Assembly: GCA_025738555.1 (NCBI GenBank)
Contig: JAOVFP010000008.1
Coordinates: 2,790,001-2,854,000 of the forward strand
Origin: Cyathus striatus
Lineage: Eukaryota > Basidiomycota > Agaricomycetes > Agaricales > Nidulariaceae
Direction: 5' to 3'
Length of the DNA stretch: 64,000 nt
Of this stretch, positions 23,653 through 35,694 are shown in pieces (within the stretch, counting starts at the first letter, position 1; each line of letters starts with the position of its first letter). The translations under genes and the position numbers were made by a program. A model generated the notes under the pieces. The model was not told the origin of the DNA. It made no database searches and was given only the letters and a program-made list of their open reading frames with translations.

Positions 23653-26600
23653 ATGGTCTCTGGAATATTTCCGAACGCAAGCAACTTTGCTGTTAACCAA
23701 CCAAAAATAATTGACAAATCCAACAACTATGTCAATTCACAGGTCAATTAACTTGCTGAAATTATAGAGCATCAGCAATATAAACGACTTAATTTAGGTT
23801 AACATATTGAATAACATGAAAGATGGGCGTTTGTCACCGATCACATGTACAGCTCCATCCACAAGTCAGATGTTTACAGGACAGGAACAATATCTTGAAG
23901 CATTGAAAAGACATTTTAAGTCTGAACATCCAAATAATTTAGCAAGGAAATACTTTCTTCTCTATGGAATGGGAGGAATTGGCAAGACTCAAATCTGTCT
24001 AAAGTTCATGGATGATATGGAAGACTAGTATGTAAAATAAACTAATAAAAAAATATGATACTTATTCCTGTCTACTAGTTTTGAATACACATTTTGGATT
24101 GATAGCACTTCAGAAGAGAGTGTCATACAAAGCCTTAAGAATATTTACAAGATGCATTTATCTAATTATTCAACAGAATTTTCTCCTGCAACAGTTCTCA
24201 ACTGGATATCTACTCAGGTGTTCAGATGGTTAATAATCTTTGATAATGCTGATGGACCTCCAAATATTATTGAAAAATTTCTCCCACCTGGAAGTAAAGG
24301 AAACATTCTGATCACAAGCAGAAATCATGCTTTGAGAAAAATAACAACAACTGAAAACTCAATGGAAATTACTGAGATGAGTCAAGAAACTGCTATACAG
24401 CTGCTTCTAAAAGCAAGTGGTCTTTTTCAGGAGGCAAATGAATATCAAGATATAGCAAATAAAATAGTATCAGAACTTTATGGTCTTCCACTGGCTATTG
24501 ATCAAGCTGGTGCTTTTATAATGTCTGGAAGCTGTGATATTTATGAATTTTTACATAAATACAATAAGCAGGGAGTGGATTTAATGAACAACAAATCATT
24601 TTGTGGAGGGTCAAAGTATGATAAGACTGTTTATGGAACCTGGGAAATCTCTTATCAGAAGATAGTTGAAATGTCTAAAGATGTAACAAGATATGATACA
24701 GCTTGCACAGCTAAATATGCACTTGCTCTTATAAATCTTTGTGCATTTTTACACCATGAAAATATTCCTCAAATAATGTTCAAGAGGGCAGCTGACAATT
24801 ACCACAAGACAATTGCAGAAGAATATGATGAAAACATGTTTTGTATGATTAGAAATATGGATCAACAGCTGTTCAATATCGATGAAAATAAAATATGGAA
24901 TGATATAGTTTTTACTGAAGCAACTGCAATGCTCTTATCATATTCTCTAATTAAAAAAAATGTAAAAACAAAATGTCACAGTTTTCACCCATTGGTGCAG
25001 CAATGGTGTCGGGATAGATTATCAATGGCAGACAAATATATATGGATTTTTAATACCTGTGGAATACTAGCAACTTCAATAACATATGATAACACAGTGG
25101 AGGAATATACATATAATCAAGCAATTGTAATTCAGATACTTGCAATTCTATCAAGTGGTGATGATTTACACAATCATAAAGATTACATAATTCTGTGGAA
25201 GCTTGCAAATGTATTAAACAGAACAGGAATGTTCAAAAAAGAATCAATTATTAGAGAAATAATATTGAAAATAATGAAGCAAATTCATGGTGAAGAACAT
25301 CCAAACACCCTTAAGAGTATGGGCAACCTTGCAATTATATACAGCAAGCTTGGAAGATGGAAAGAAGCAGAAGAAATGAAAGTCCAAGTACTGGAAATGA
25401 GAACCAGAATTCTTGGTCAAGATCATCTAGATACCATTCATACTATGAGCAATCTTGCAAATACATATGGTAAGCTTGGAAAATGGAGAGAAGCAGAAGT
25501 ATTGGAAGTGCAAGTACTGGAAATGAGAACCAGAATTCTTGGTCAAGAGCATCCTGACACTATTCATAGTATGGGCAATCTTGCAAGCACATATACTGAG
25601 CTTGGAAAATGGAGAGAAGCAGAAGAAATGAAAGTCCAAGTGCTGGAAATGAGAACCAGAATTCTTGGTCAAGACCATCCACACACTATTCATAGTATGG
25701 GCAATCTTGCAAATACATACAGTAAGCTTGGAAAATGGAAAGAAGCAGAAGAGTTGGAAGTTCAAGTACTGGAAATGGGAACCAGGATTCTTGGTAAAGA
25801 GCATCCAGCCACTATTCATAGTATGGCTAATCTTGCAAATAAATACAGCAATCTAGGAAAATGGAAAGAAGCAGAAAAATTGGAAGTGCAAGTGCTGGAA
25901 ATGAGAACCAGGATTTTTAGTAAAGAGCATCCAGACACACTTCTTAGTATGGCCAATCTTTCAAGTACATACAGTAACCTTGGAAAATGGAGAGAAGCAG
26001 AAGGATTGGAAGTGCAAGTACTAAAAATGAGAACTATAATTCTTGGTAAAGAGCACCCACACACCCTTTCAAGTATGGCAAATCTTGCAAGTACATACAG
26101 TAACCTTGGAAAATGGAAAGAAGCAGAAGAATTGGAAGTACAAGTACTGGAAATGAGAACCAGAATTCTTAGTCAAGAGCACCCGCACACCCTTTCTAGT
26201 ATGGCCAATCTTGCAAATACATACAGAGATCTTGGAAAATGGAAAGAAGCAGAAGAATTGGACATGCAAGTACTAAAAATGAGAACTATAATTCTTGGTA
26301 AAGAGCACCCACACACTCTTTCGAGCATGGCAAATCTTGCAAGTACATACAGTAACCTTGGAAAATGGAGAGAAGCAGAAGAATTGGAAGTACAAGTACT
26401 GGAAATGAGAACCAGAACTCTTGGTCAAGAGCACCCACACACCCTTTCTAGTATGGCCAATCTTGCAAATACATACAGAGATCTTGGAAAATGGAAAGAA
26501 GCAGAAGATTTAGAAATGCAAGTTCTAGAAATGAGAACCATAATTCATGGTGAAGATCATCCACATACACACTTAAGTTTGACCAATCTTGCTTCTACTT

Positions 26601-27313
26601 ATCACCTTCTGCAAAAATTAAATGATGCTGAGGTACTACAGAAAATGGTTTTAAATAAACAAAATAAATTACTTGGAAATGAGCACCCAGACTCTCTTGA
26701 AACTCTGGCTGATCTAGCAAAAACATACTGCAGCCTTCACAAATTAAATGAAGCAGAAAGTATTGGGATACAAGTCCTTGAAAAGCAGACTAGAATTCTG
26801 GGTGAATGGCATCCTAACACTCTTCAAAGTATGAACAATCTGGCAAGAATATACTCTTGCTTGAAAAAATTGAAGGAAGCAAGGGAGCTGGGAATAAATA
26901 CTCTGTATTTAAGAACTGTGATGTTGAGTGAGGAGCATCCCAGAACTCTTGAAAGTATGAGTAACTTATCAGATATATACCTTAAGGAAGGAAATTTGAA
27001 GGAGGCTGAGACACTGCAGAAAAAGGCTTTTCAAATTACATATAAAGTTTTTGGAGATAAACATATATTAACATTAACAGCTTTGTATAAGGTGGGATGT
27101 ACATATTGGCACACTAACAAACTTGAAGAGGCAGAAAGGCTGATGCAGGCAGTTGTGGATGGAAGAAAGCAAGCTCATGAAGCTGATGATCCACGTATGC
27201 TGGAATGTGTTGAAGCATTGTCTCAAATACAAAATGGAATCAACAAGAGGAAAACATCCAAATCAAATATCTTGAAAACAGCTAAACAGAGAATTAAGCA
27301 AATTTTTACGTAG
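23653..27313 (+). CDS. NB-ARC-TPR NOD-like receptor, 1184 aa
   Basis: Signal-transducing STAND NTPase of the fungal NLR class. Three exons (23653-23742, 23798-24027, 24079-27313) join in frame; the second intron has donor GTATGT and splits a Tyr codon, removing an apparent stop at 24026. Residues 1-30 form a short leader beginning MVSGIFPNASNF, a motif common at the start of mushroom NLRs. There is no separate effector domain before the NB-ARC. P-loop GMGGIGKT is at 87-94, Walker B WLIIFDNAD at 157-165, a GNILITSRN strand follows, and GLPLA is at 242-246. Residues 511-1140 are 15 TPR units of exactly 42 residues, kinesin-light-chain type; the C-terminus is basic. The frame is intact despite a CpG-poor setting. 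Family knowledge links such proteins to non-self recognition and regulated cell death; the ligand is unknown. Confidence 0.93.
25289..27178 (+). repeat. 15 in-frame 126-bp TPR repeats
   Basis: Each 126-bp unit encodes a 42-residue TPR beginning GxEHPxTLxSMxNLA and continuing TYxxLGKWKEAEELEVQVLE. Units 2-10 are nearly identical; units 11-15 diverge. Units 7-8 and 9-10 form a duplicated 252-bp pair (S-N / R-D alternation before LGKW), which shows recent tandem duplication of a dimer. Differences concentrate at a few positions: the residue after HP (H, D, A, N), the S/N before TY, and the pair before LGKW. This is what unequal crossing-over with selection on ligand-contact sites would leave. 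Confidence 0.93.
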
Positions 27314-27715
27314 TTTCATAGTTTCATAGTATCATAGTTTATTTGCATGTATATTAGTATGGAGATAGTATGAAATGTATTAAGCTGTTTAGCAAATCGT
27401 ACCAAGTACACTGCCTATGAAGCTGAAGTGTAATGGCCATTATGAAAACAAAACGTTAGCCCAAGAACATTGTGAGTCATTGGAGGCAAGGGCCCGTGCG
27501 CGTCACCATGTCTGCTCTGTAGGAGTAGTACTGTCATACGTGTATCTGTCCATCTAACTGCCTTCAGGAATGCACTTCCATCATTCTATTGGTATGCACA
27601 ATGTATTGACTGTCTGAATAGGTTTCTTTAGCTAGTGTCATAGAAGAATAAATGTGCCACCCCTGTAAAAGTACTAACAAATGCACGCGATGTTGACATA
27701 GCTCAGAACAAACTC
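27314..27715. other. Intergenic between NLR and CIR_N gene
   Basis: Shared 3' region of two genes pointing at each other. CG content rises sharply from here to the right. A TTTCATAGTTTCATAGTATCATAG tract directly follows the NLR stop. No gene seen. Confidence 0.4.
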
Positions 27716-28917
27716 TCACCAACCGCGCTCTTGCCTCCCATACGGCCTCTCACCTCCATTCCCAAAACTTCTCCTAGCATCACCCCATCCCGAACCACCA
27801 CCACGATCTCCATTCATCCGACCCTCATCTAAACCCCCTCGCCGACGATCTCCCCAACCACCTCTATCCCTCCTATCATCCCGACCATAACTCCTCCCCC
27901 AAAGTGCCTCTCCCTCTCTCTCCGCGCATCTTCCACCTCTCGACGATTATACACGTCACCGTATTCTTCCGGATCTTCTCCACCATGGACAGTACTAGGC
28001 GTCTCGTTCCCTCGACCCTGCTGCTCCTTCTGCTTTCGCCGTATTAGAGCCAGCGCACGTTCGCGCTCGGAGGATTCTCGTGCTAGTCGTGCTTGTTTGG
28101 GGTCATTGTTGGTAGAAGACGAGGATATAGGGGGGCGTTTGAATGTTGGGTTGGGTTTTGGGGGGGAGCGGGAGGAGAGTTGTTTTGTTATTGATGTTAG
28201 TGGGTCGTGTGTCGATTTTCGTAGCGAGTCGCGCTTCCTAGATAAGAGTTAGCTATAGAAGTTAAGTGATATCGTAGGAAACGAACCGTTTCTCCTCCTC
28301 TTCCTCTCCCAGTTTCTCCTCTGCGGGGTCTCTTGAGCGAGTTGAGTACCACGGATTGAGATCCTTCTTGTCAGGAGCGAGAGCGACGCCTTTCTCGGTC
28401 TCTTTAACTGCAGGTTTACGCTTCGATGCTAGCGATGCTTGGATAAGTGTGGTCTATTACGAAGCTAAGTCAGCAAGGAGTACAAGTAGGTTCTGAGCTT
28501 ACGAACATGCTCGAGATCCTCGAAGAAGTTAATATGGCCATTCGTGGTGGGTAGTACAGGACCGAGACCTTGTTCTCCAATACCAGAGCTGCTAGTTTCT
28601 TCGATCGACTTCCCGGCTCTGCCAGCAGCGAGCTGCTTATCGAGCTCTACGTCGTCTTTGACTTTCTTCTTCTTATTCGATGATGCAGTAAGGCCAGCTC
28701 GTTCCCGTAGTAGTTCTATCCTGGCTTCTGAGTCCTAAAGTCTGTAAGTTATTGTAAGATGTTGATAGAAATGAACAAGACGTACAGCAAGCTGCATCCT
28801 CCCTTCTTCCGCCTCCTCTTTCAGTCGAGCTTCCTCTTCATCCCTCCGAACTCGTTCGATGTTGTCCCTTCGGTATGGATGGTATGATTTGTGATGTGCA
28901 ATGTTGAGCTTCCCCAT
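27716..28917 (-). CDS. CIR_N / LENG1-like nuclear protein
   Basis: The N-terminus (MGKLNIAHHKSYHPYRRDNI, then ERVRRDEEEAR) matches the CIR_N domain of LENG1 and CWC25-type proteins, which are nuclear and often spliceosome-linked. Four exons: the first ends after GRMQLA, the second runs DSEARIELLRERAGL to INFFEDLEH, the third TTLIQASLASKRK to EEEEEKR, and the fourth starts KRDSLRKSTHDPLTS. The third-exon phrase DLNPWYS is the conserved internal motif of LENG1 proteins. In the fourth exon the frame closes at 27829, but an Arg/Gly-rich tail (RSYGRDDRRDRGGWGDRRRG) continues to 27716 one frame over; the switch point is a five-C run at 27896-27900. Either a one-base deletion or sequencing error changed the tail, or the short end is real. 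Confidence 0.75.
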
Positions 28918-29161
28918 GGTGAATAGGTTGGATAGGAGAGAATGTTGTGTGCAGTGACAATGTGGGGTAAGTAGTTAGTCGTTTCGAATCAAGGCAGGAA
29001 TCGAGGGAACGCTAGCCCGTGGGGATCCACGTGACATAGTGACATACGCAAGCGACGTAGACTTACGTAATGTTGTTGGCTCTTGCGCGCGTATGCCCCT
29101 GGCCCTCTCTCTGGCAAACCTCGTCCAGCAAGCTGAATCGCTGGAATATAGAGTCTCTGTC

Positions 29162-29185
29162 TTTTTTTTTTTTTTTTTTTTTTTT
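29162..29185. repeat. 24-T homopolymer
   Basis: An uninterrupted run of T upstream of the CIR_N gene. It may be the poly(A) end of an inserted reverse transcript on the minus strand, but no duplicated target is obvious. Length may vary through slippage or sequencing error. Confidence 0.6.
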
Positions 29186-29382
29186 GAAAAACCTTTCTTG
29201 ACTGTACTTATAAAAATAAAACAATACACAACGCATGAAGCCAAAGGGGACTCGGATTGGGGGAGGAATAGATACAGTCAAGATGCAGTCAAGATGCAGA
29301 AGCCCAACAAATTGAGGAGAGCATAAATACTACTAGGTGCGTATTCACTATAACTATCCATCACACCAATCCATTAAATCCT

Positions 29383-31407
29383 CTAACACGAACGAATAAG
29401 ACTTTCCATGGCAACAGATCGCGACTTAATCACACATTCAAACGATTCAGGAGTGCTGACGGCACCAATTAGTAGCGAAAGCCGACTAGCAGCGTACAAC
29501 GACTCACGAAATGGTTCCATCACGGAAATGTGGCTTAGGAGCTACTGGCTTTCCATCCTTCACTATTGGACTAAGAGTGAAAGCTGCAAGTACTGAAATC
29601 ATAGCTGTCCACATGGTTGCGTCACCTAGATGCCTTCCTGGACAGACCCTGTAATACTAGCTGTAAGACGTAGATCTACGGCTACTCTGTAAAACGGAAC
29701 CCTCACCGGCGACCAAAACCAAACACGAAGTTTCGAGGATCTTCTTCAGGAGTATGCCCATCTGAGGAGAGGAATCTCTCAGGCGAGAAGCTCCCAGGAT
29801 TGCGATACTTTCTTTCGTCTTTCATAAACCGCCTTGAAATATTTTAGGTTATTCCATGAGAGATATTTCTACAGAGTGCGTACCAGACATTTGGTATAAT
29901 CATTGCTCCTTTTGGGATGAAGTATCCGTCATGAATGTCATCCTCGCGTACGACGTGCGGAATAGCTTCAAACTGTACTCAGCTTCTGCTAAAAATGATC
30001 AACTTGGACTTACCAAGAGGAACGTATGGATAGTAACGCAAAACCTCCCAGTACAGAGCTTCGACATATGGTAATCGCGGGCGATCCTGAAGAGTTGGTA
30101 ATCTGCCTGAGCCTACCACCGCATCTATCTCAGCTTGTGCCTTGGCTTGCGCAGACGGGAACAAGACAATAGCAAGGAAGAAGCACTGAATGCCACCAAT
30201 TGTCTGTCATGCCATCATTCTGTTAGGTATGCATATTATGCATGTGATGCGTTGGAGACCTACCGTATCGGTACCACCGCCATAAAAAGTAGACGCCATC
30301 ACCATTATCCGACGTACTTCTTGGGGTGTCAATCGATCATTGTTGGCCAGTGCATCATGGATGAAACCTGGGTTCTCGATACCATCCATCTGAATGGGAC
30401 TTTAGATTCAATGCTACGCGATTGATATGTTAAATCTTACTAGCTGTTGTTGAGCCCATTCGAACGGTGCTTCCATCATTCTATTCAGGTTGGTTCTGAA
30501 CTGAGGCACTTTTCGTTTCCATCCGGCTCCAGGAAACCAAGCAGGTACGTATCGTACTAAAAAAAATCAAGGACAGTCACAATACTAATTTCTCGACGCT
30601 CTCGGGCCAAGGACTGAACTCACGTATAGGAAATATATCGACCAGATAAGCTCCATTTACCGTCAGTTCCGAGAACTCATTTACTGCAGTGGAGACTATG
30701 TCCAACAGTGCGTCGTCTTCATGATCCAATTTGTATCCGTAACCTATCATCAAGCCATTGGAAGCAGCATACCTAGCGGAGTCATTCTCAGGTCAGAGGC
30801 ACACCAGAACTGATAACACGTACATTTGGACATGACGGCTCCAGTTATTCGGAGTCTCCAAGAGCCTCTTTACGAAACCCTGTGCTCCCGCATGTATCAT
30901 ATCACTGAAAGATTCGACGACTTTTCCGCGGGAGCCAATGTATTGATTATAGTATCGACGAAACTCACTGAACTTTCCATTCCGGTCGAAAGGGATCAAA
31001 GCTGGACCTTCATCCCATCCTATGATTTCACCAGCCAACACGAGAGTCGGCCGATCGCTGTATATCTTCCCTTTCTTCTCGAGCATCTCCAAAGCGGTGT
31101 CTGAATCATTAAGGATGATCATGGATTTACCAAAAGCTGTAACATGGATGATCCCGCCTGAGAGTAAAAGTTGGCTGCGCCTAATGCTCAGGGGGTCACA
31201 GATTAAGCGCTCACCATAGATGTCTCCCCACTTTGCGAATGTCTCCCATGGCCGAGTCTTTGGCAAGTCCTGGATGTTTCCGAGGAACGGAAGACCTTTC
31301 GGACCGGGGGGGAGAGGATTGCGTTTCTTGCTCAAGCTATATCCGACTGTAGTAGCCGCAATTGCTAGAGAAAGGAGGGAGAATGTCAAAATTATGTTCT
31401 CTGCCAT
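29383..31407 (-). CDS. Cytochrome P450 monooxygenase (10 exons)
   Basis: Membrane-anchored haem oxygenase of the basidiomycete class resembling O-methylsterigmatocystin oxidoreductases. N-terminal anchor MAENIILTFSLLSLAIAATT is followed by the proline hinge PLPPGPKGLPFLGN. I-helix segment FYGGGTDTTIGG, K-helix ExxR as EVLR, then REDDIHDGYFIPKG, the ERFLS region and the haem loop FGFGRRVCPGRH with the Cys ligand. All nine introns (about 45-60 nt, GT-AG) join in frame; the last exon reads TPESFECVIKSR and ends at TAG, 29383. An upstream in-frame ATG at 31452 would add 15 residues, but the Met at 31407 places the anchor correctly. No breaks seen. Substrate unknown. Confidence 0.9.
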
Positions 31408-32061
31408 GGATTGTTTGAGGGGATTGGAAAGCTGTAAATTTTCCGCAAACATTGTCTTAAATATCGTACCCTCAACATAGCATTCACCTTGAACAAGCGA
31501 GTTATTTGTAGGTCATCTCATAGTCCTGACCCAAAAACGTTCGCGTGCCTCCCACGTTTCGTGGTTGACCTATCCTTACTGCTGTATAGTCAAGTATCCG
31601 GAGTAGACCACGCGAAGCCATGGGCGGGAATTTGACGAGCCTACATAGGTCATCGATTCATCTGCATGTCAACGCTTCAGCCACTTTCAGTACTCGATTG
31701 CAACCGACACGCAACACTGCACAAATTAAAAGCATGTTCGAATGACACTTCCATCTAGCTAAAAATAGGTGGTTGTAGGTGGTTGTAGGTGGTTGTGTAG
31801 GCTGTTGGAGGTGTCCGATACCAACACTAACCAACGCCCAAACTGTTTTCGGGTGGCAAGGTGACATAATTTATATAACGCGGTCTACACGCAGATACTA
31901 CTGTGTGCCAAGCTGATAGTCAAACCCATATGGGTTGTTCAGGGGTTTATTGTGGGTGGGTTATGCAGGTTTGGTGGACGGAGAAATGTATGAGGCCATA
32001 GGTGACGACGGGCTATTGCAAACTCGACTGTAATAAGAGCTGACAGACGCATGGATAACAT
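31408..32061. other. P450 upstream region, no gene
   Basis: Contains three tandem copies of the short unit GGTGGTTGTA near 31767-31800 and ordinary CG content. No ORF or RNA gene supported. Confidence 0.4.
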
Positions 32062-32384
32062 TAGGGGGGGTCACGGATGGCTGGTTCAGGTTTTGGTTCG
32101 GACTTTGGTTCTGCACACCAAAACCGTGGGAGAACCGTGAACCAGAATTGACCGTTGGACCAGCTTTTTAGTTGGTCCACAGGCGGTTCTGATTTTGGTT
32201 CTGGTTCTGGTTCTGTCCCCTTTGCTGGCATACAATTAAAATATCTAATTATGATTAATTAAATACTTATATTTTTGTATTACCTAAGGAAACTTAAGGC
32301 TCATTGCGACGATTTTTTTTATCTGCCTCCTTGTTGCCTCCTTTGCACCTCCTCCATCATTATAAGACTGGATTTTAACTATCT

Positions 32385-34592
32385 ATGGCCAAAAAGAAGT
32401 CCCCACCCAGTGATGCTGTGCCTAACTCAGAAGCTCCCACACCGAAGCCACGAGGGCGGAGGGCTAAGAAAAAACCTGAAGAGGTACAGGAAGCAGGGCC
32501 TGTCAGTGTCACGGGATTGACAGATGATGCTGCTAGGGATGAGAAAATTGAGTAAGTGATTTATTCACAGTTCTAATGATATACTAACAATATGGTTATA
32601 TCTCCAGCTGGAATGCTGATGATCACCGCCAGACCTGGCTCCTTATCTCGAGATTGACAAGCGATATGGACATCAAGAATGGCCTCTTCCCCCCCCCCCC
32701 CTGGAGGGAATCAGTCAACAGCAGATGGAGGCGGCAACAAGAAGACTGATTGGCACTGGAGGCTCGCTATAGCTATGTTTGAGAACCACGAGATCTTTGG
32801 TGAAAGCTTCCAGCTTGCTCTTGATGTGCAATGAAAAGAGAAGATTATGGCTAAGGGTGGAAGAACTGCTGCCAGTCAGGCTTGCAAACCATGGGTGGAT
32901 AAGATCAAGAATCATCTTCAAGTGTATGTTCCTTTTGTCTAAGTATGCTGTGATACTAATTCATGTACATTGATCACTTAGTATGCACAGTACCACAGCC
33001 AGGCATATTGCAGATATGGGCCAGACTGGCACAGGCCTAGACTCTGCAGATCAAATTGCAGAGGGAACACCACTGCATACAAAGTGGGGTAAGTTACAAA
33101 TGTTTAGAATTATGTCTTGAAATTGACATGTATCATATCAGAACAAATTAAACACACCACACCTTGGTTCTTTGAAATGAAGAGCTTGATTTTGGAGCAC
33201 CCAAACTGTACACCAATTGGCCTTGGTCACAGTGGCACTCTTCTCAACTTAAGTCTCCTAGCTGACAGTGCTAGTAGCAAGGCTGAGGGTATCAACAATG
33301 GGTGGGATAACTTGAATGTTGATAATGATAGTCTAGTTCCAGATCCAGTATCCATTTCCAGCTCTGGAATCACTACTGGCACTACTGGTATGTCTGACTT
33401 GGAGGAAGACTTGCCCATGGCACTCTTAGATGAAGTGGACAAAGAGGTCATATGCAGTGAAGCGGAAGCTTGAGCTTGATGATCTATTGAGCCTGCTTCC
33501 TCATGTGTCACGTCCTGTTCTATTCCACTAGGGACAAGATCCTCAGAGTAGATAGTCTAATAGCAGAGTAACTTGTACAATGTTAGTAAGGTGTGTGGAG
33601 ATAATGAACAAGTATGGGAGTAGTGGAACATTGGCTTCAACTTGTGTGTTGCACCCCTTGGACTTCCAGTTCCATATTTAGAACAAAGCAGAGTAAGTGG
33701 CAAAATAGCGGAGTTGGCTCAAGGCCCAAGTAGGAGAAGGGTGTAAACGTAGTTTATATAGTAAACTACTTTGTCTGAATGTGTATGGAGTAATGCCCAT
33801 GGGTATGTAGCATCCTAGGGTTAAGTAAACTCCATGAAATGTAGAACATGGTAAACTAGTAGTATGCCTCTAGATTATAGTCATAGGAGAAATGGCCATG
33901 GCCGGAGAACAAGGTAGTAATATTAAAGGGAAGGAACAAGTAAACAGTTACAAGTAAACATTAGTAAGGAAGAGTTCGATATATAACAAGTATACATAGT
34001 CCGGAGGAAACATACTAAAAGTGGAGTAAACCCAGAGTTGACTCCAATGGTACAGGGATTGTCACAGATATGACATCATGCCAAAGCAACCACTTGTCCA
34101 AATTCTTCAAAGCCTGCTGCTCCTATACCTGTGAGAAATTCCAAGAGATCCAAGATTGGTGGCAACATCTTTGCAGTTGCTGAACTGGAAGCTTCCACCT
34201 GCAACAAGGAGTTGAACACAAAGCTAGAGTTGGAGAAGGCTTGAATTGTAGCTGATGCAAAGGCAAGGGTTGAGGTGGCAAAAGTTAATCAGGAGGTTCT
34301 TCTTGAGAGGGAGAAGAGGAAGACTGAGAAGTATTGCCAGCATCATGAATGTTTCATGCTGAAATATCAGAGTAGAGCTGTCCCTTTAGGTCCTATGGCA
34401 GCTGCAAGTCCCACCTATATCACTACAACTCAATCTTTGCCAGTGACAGCAACTTCGATGGCTCCATGTTTGGAGGTTCATACAACAGTATTTCACAGGC
34501 TTCTAGGTATGAAAATGAACACTTTTTACCTCCTGTTTCATTCAACAAAGATTCTGGCAATAACTGATCAGAGTACTACCTGTTGTATGTAG
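32385..34592 (+). pseudogene. Harbinger-associated Myb/SANT-like DNA-binding protein
   Basis: Basic leader MAKKKSPPSDAVPNSEAPTP, then a helix-turn-helix region (WNADDHRQTWLLISRLTSD), KTDWHWRLAIAMFENHEIFG, KPWVDKIKNHLQ, and a conserved block ADMGQTGTGLDSADQI...PWFFEMKSLI...PNCTPIGLG. After the solo LTR the frame resumes as SKRSKIGGNIFAVAELEAS, then a Lys/Glu-rich coiled coil. Stops interrupt it at about 32834 and 34244, and an LTR separates the halves. The pattern matches the accessory protein that pairs with Harbinger transposases. Exact family assignment is from memory. Confidence 0.65.
33506..34075 (+). repeat. Solo LTR of the gypsy B family
   Basis: Begins TGTCACGTCCTGTTCTATTC and ends ATATGACA, closely matching the LTRs at 43026-43636 and 50837-51448 apart from a short internal deletion. 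The 5-bp duplication TCATG flanks it on both sides (33501-33505, 34076-34080). It results from recombination between the two LTRs of a former insertion in the Harbinger accessory gene. Confidence 0.95.
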
Positions 34593-35150
34593 TATGATGA
34601 CCAGGCAATAATTTATCTCAGTTTTGTTGTTGTCAGTGATGCCAACCTATGCATGGACCTTTTGTTTGTCAGCAATGCACAGTCCACCTTTCGTGGGCCA
34701 TCCCTCACTTGTTACAGTAGACTGCCACTTTCTCCTCTTCTACTCTCCCATGTTCACAGGCATGCTGACTCCAACAGAGAAGATTAGGGACTTCATATTG
34801 TTCCTTACTCAGACTTCAGATAGTGCTATTGAACATGGATTCATCACTCAAGGCCTCTCCAAAGGTACAGCAAAGTGTCTGTAAGCAGAATGTTGGGAGC
34901 AACACTGCTATTACACTCATGGTGCATGTATAAAGCTCTCTTAGAACCTCATATTGTTACTTACACAGACTTCAGATAGCACTATCGAAAATGCTAAACT
35001 GGCAGACTCTCCCAAGGTGCAGCATAGTGTTCATGAGGTGGGACATCCATTGCAACAATGGCTGCTGGGTGAAGAGAGGAAGATGGCAATAGAAGGCAAG
35101 CTGTAGAGGCTTCCGAGTTTAGTTTCCACTCTTCTACTTCTCAGTACATT

Positions 35151-35267
35151 TTCTTTCTCCTTTCTCCTTTCTCCTTTCTCCTTTCTCCTTTCTCCTTTCT
35201 CCTTTCTCCTTTCTCCTTTCTCCTTTCTCCTTTCTCCTTTCTCCTTTCTCCTTTCTCCTTTCTCCTT
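35151..35267. repeat. Heptanucleotide microsatellite (TTTCTCC)n
   Basis: About 16 uninterrupted copies of TTTCTCC on the plus strand, giving strong purine/pyrimidine strand asymmetry. It lies in the non-coding middle of the Harbinger element. Confidence 0.95.
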
Positions 35268-35694
35268 CTGTCCTCTCTTACTTGTCTGAATTGTTTCTTC
35301 CCTTGCAGAGCAATAGCTTATGACACACCACCAACTCTGAATGAAAATGCCATTGAGGCAGGGGCTGCTGCTGCTATCCCTTCAAGTCTACACATGACAC
35401 CAGAGACAATCAATGACAATCCACTGCCACTACCATTGACACTGGTGACAATGCTTGCCTCTGCCTCAATATGACATTGAAGACTATCAACCCCTGCTAC
35501 CATCAACACTGGCAGTACCCCCACCTCATCATTGACACCATCAGAGGCAATCAACCCCTGCTACTGTTGACACCACCAGTACCCAGCCCCACTTCATCAT
35601 TGGCACCATTGGAGGCAACCTGCTACTGTCAACACTGGCAGTCACACCAGGAAGTTTAATTTGATGTGTATATCAATGGGAACCTGCTTCCTCC

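Noticed and set aside
24026..24028. Apparent premature TAG in the NLR
   Set aside because: The TA belongs to a Tyr codon split by an intron starting GTATGT at 24028; splicing to 24079 keeps the frame, so the gene is not broken.
25427..26269. Minus-strand frames rich in Phe and Cys across the NLR repeats
   Set aside because: They are antisense shadows of the 126-bp TPR units; their apparent repetition comes from the coding strand.
28975..29326. Frames containing poly-Lys or poly-Phe
   Set aside because: The homopolymer tract at 29162-29185 creates them; no other support.
35318..35659. Thr/Pro/His-rich frames after the microsatellite
   Set aside because: Low-complexity products of imperfect short repeats (CACTGCCACTACC and similar); no codon or motif support.
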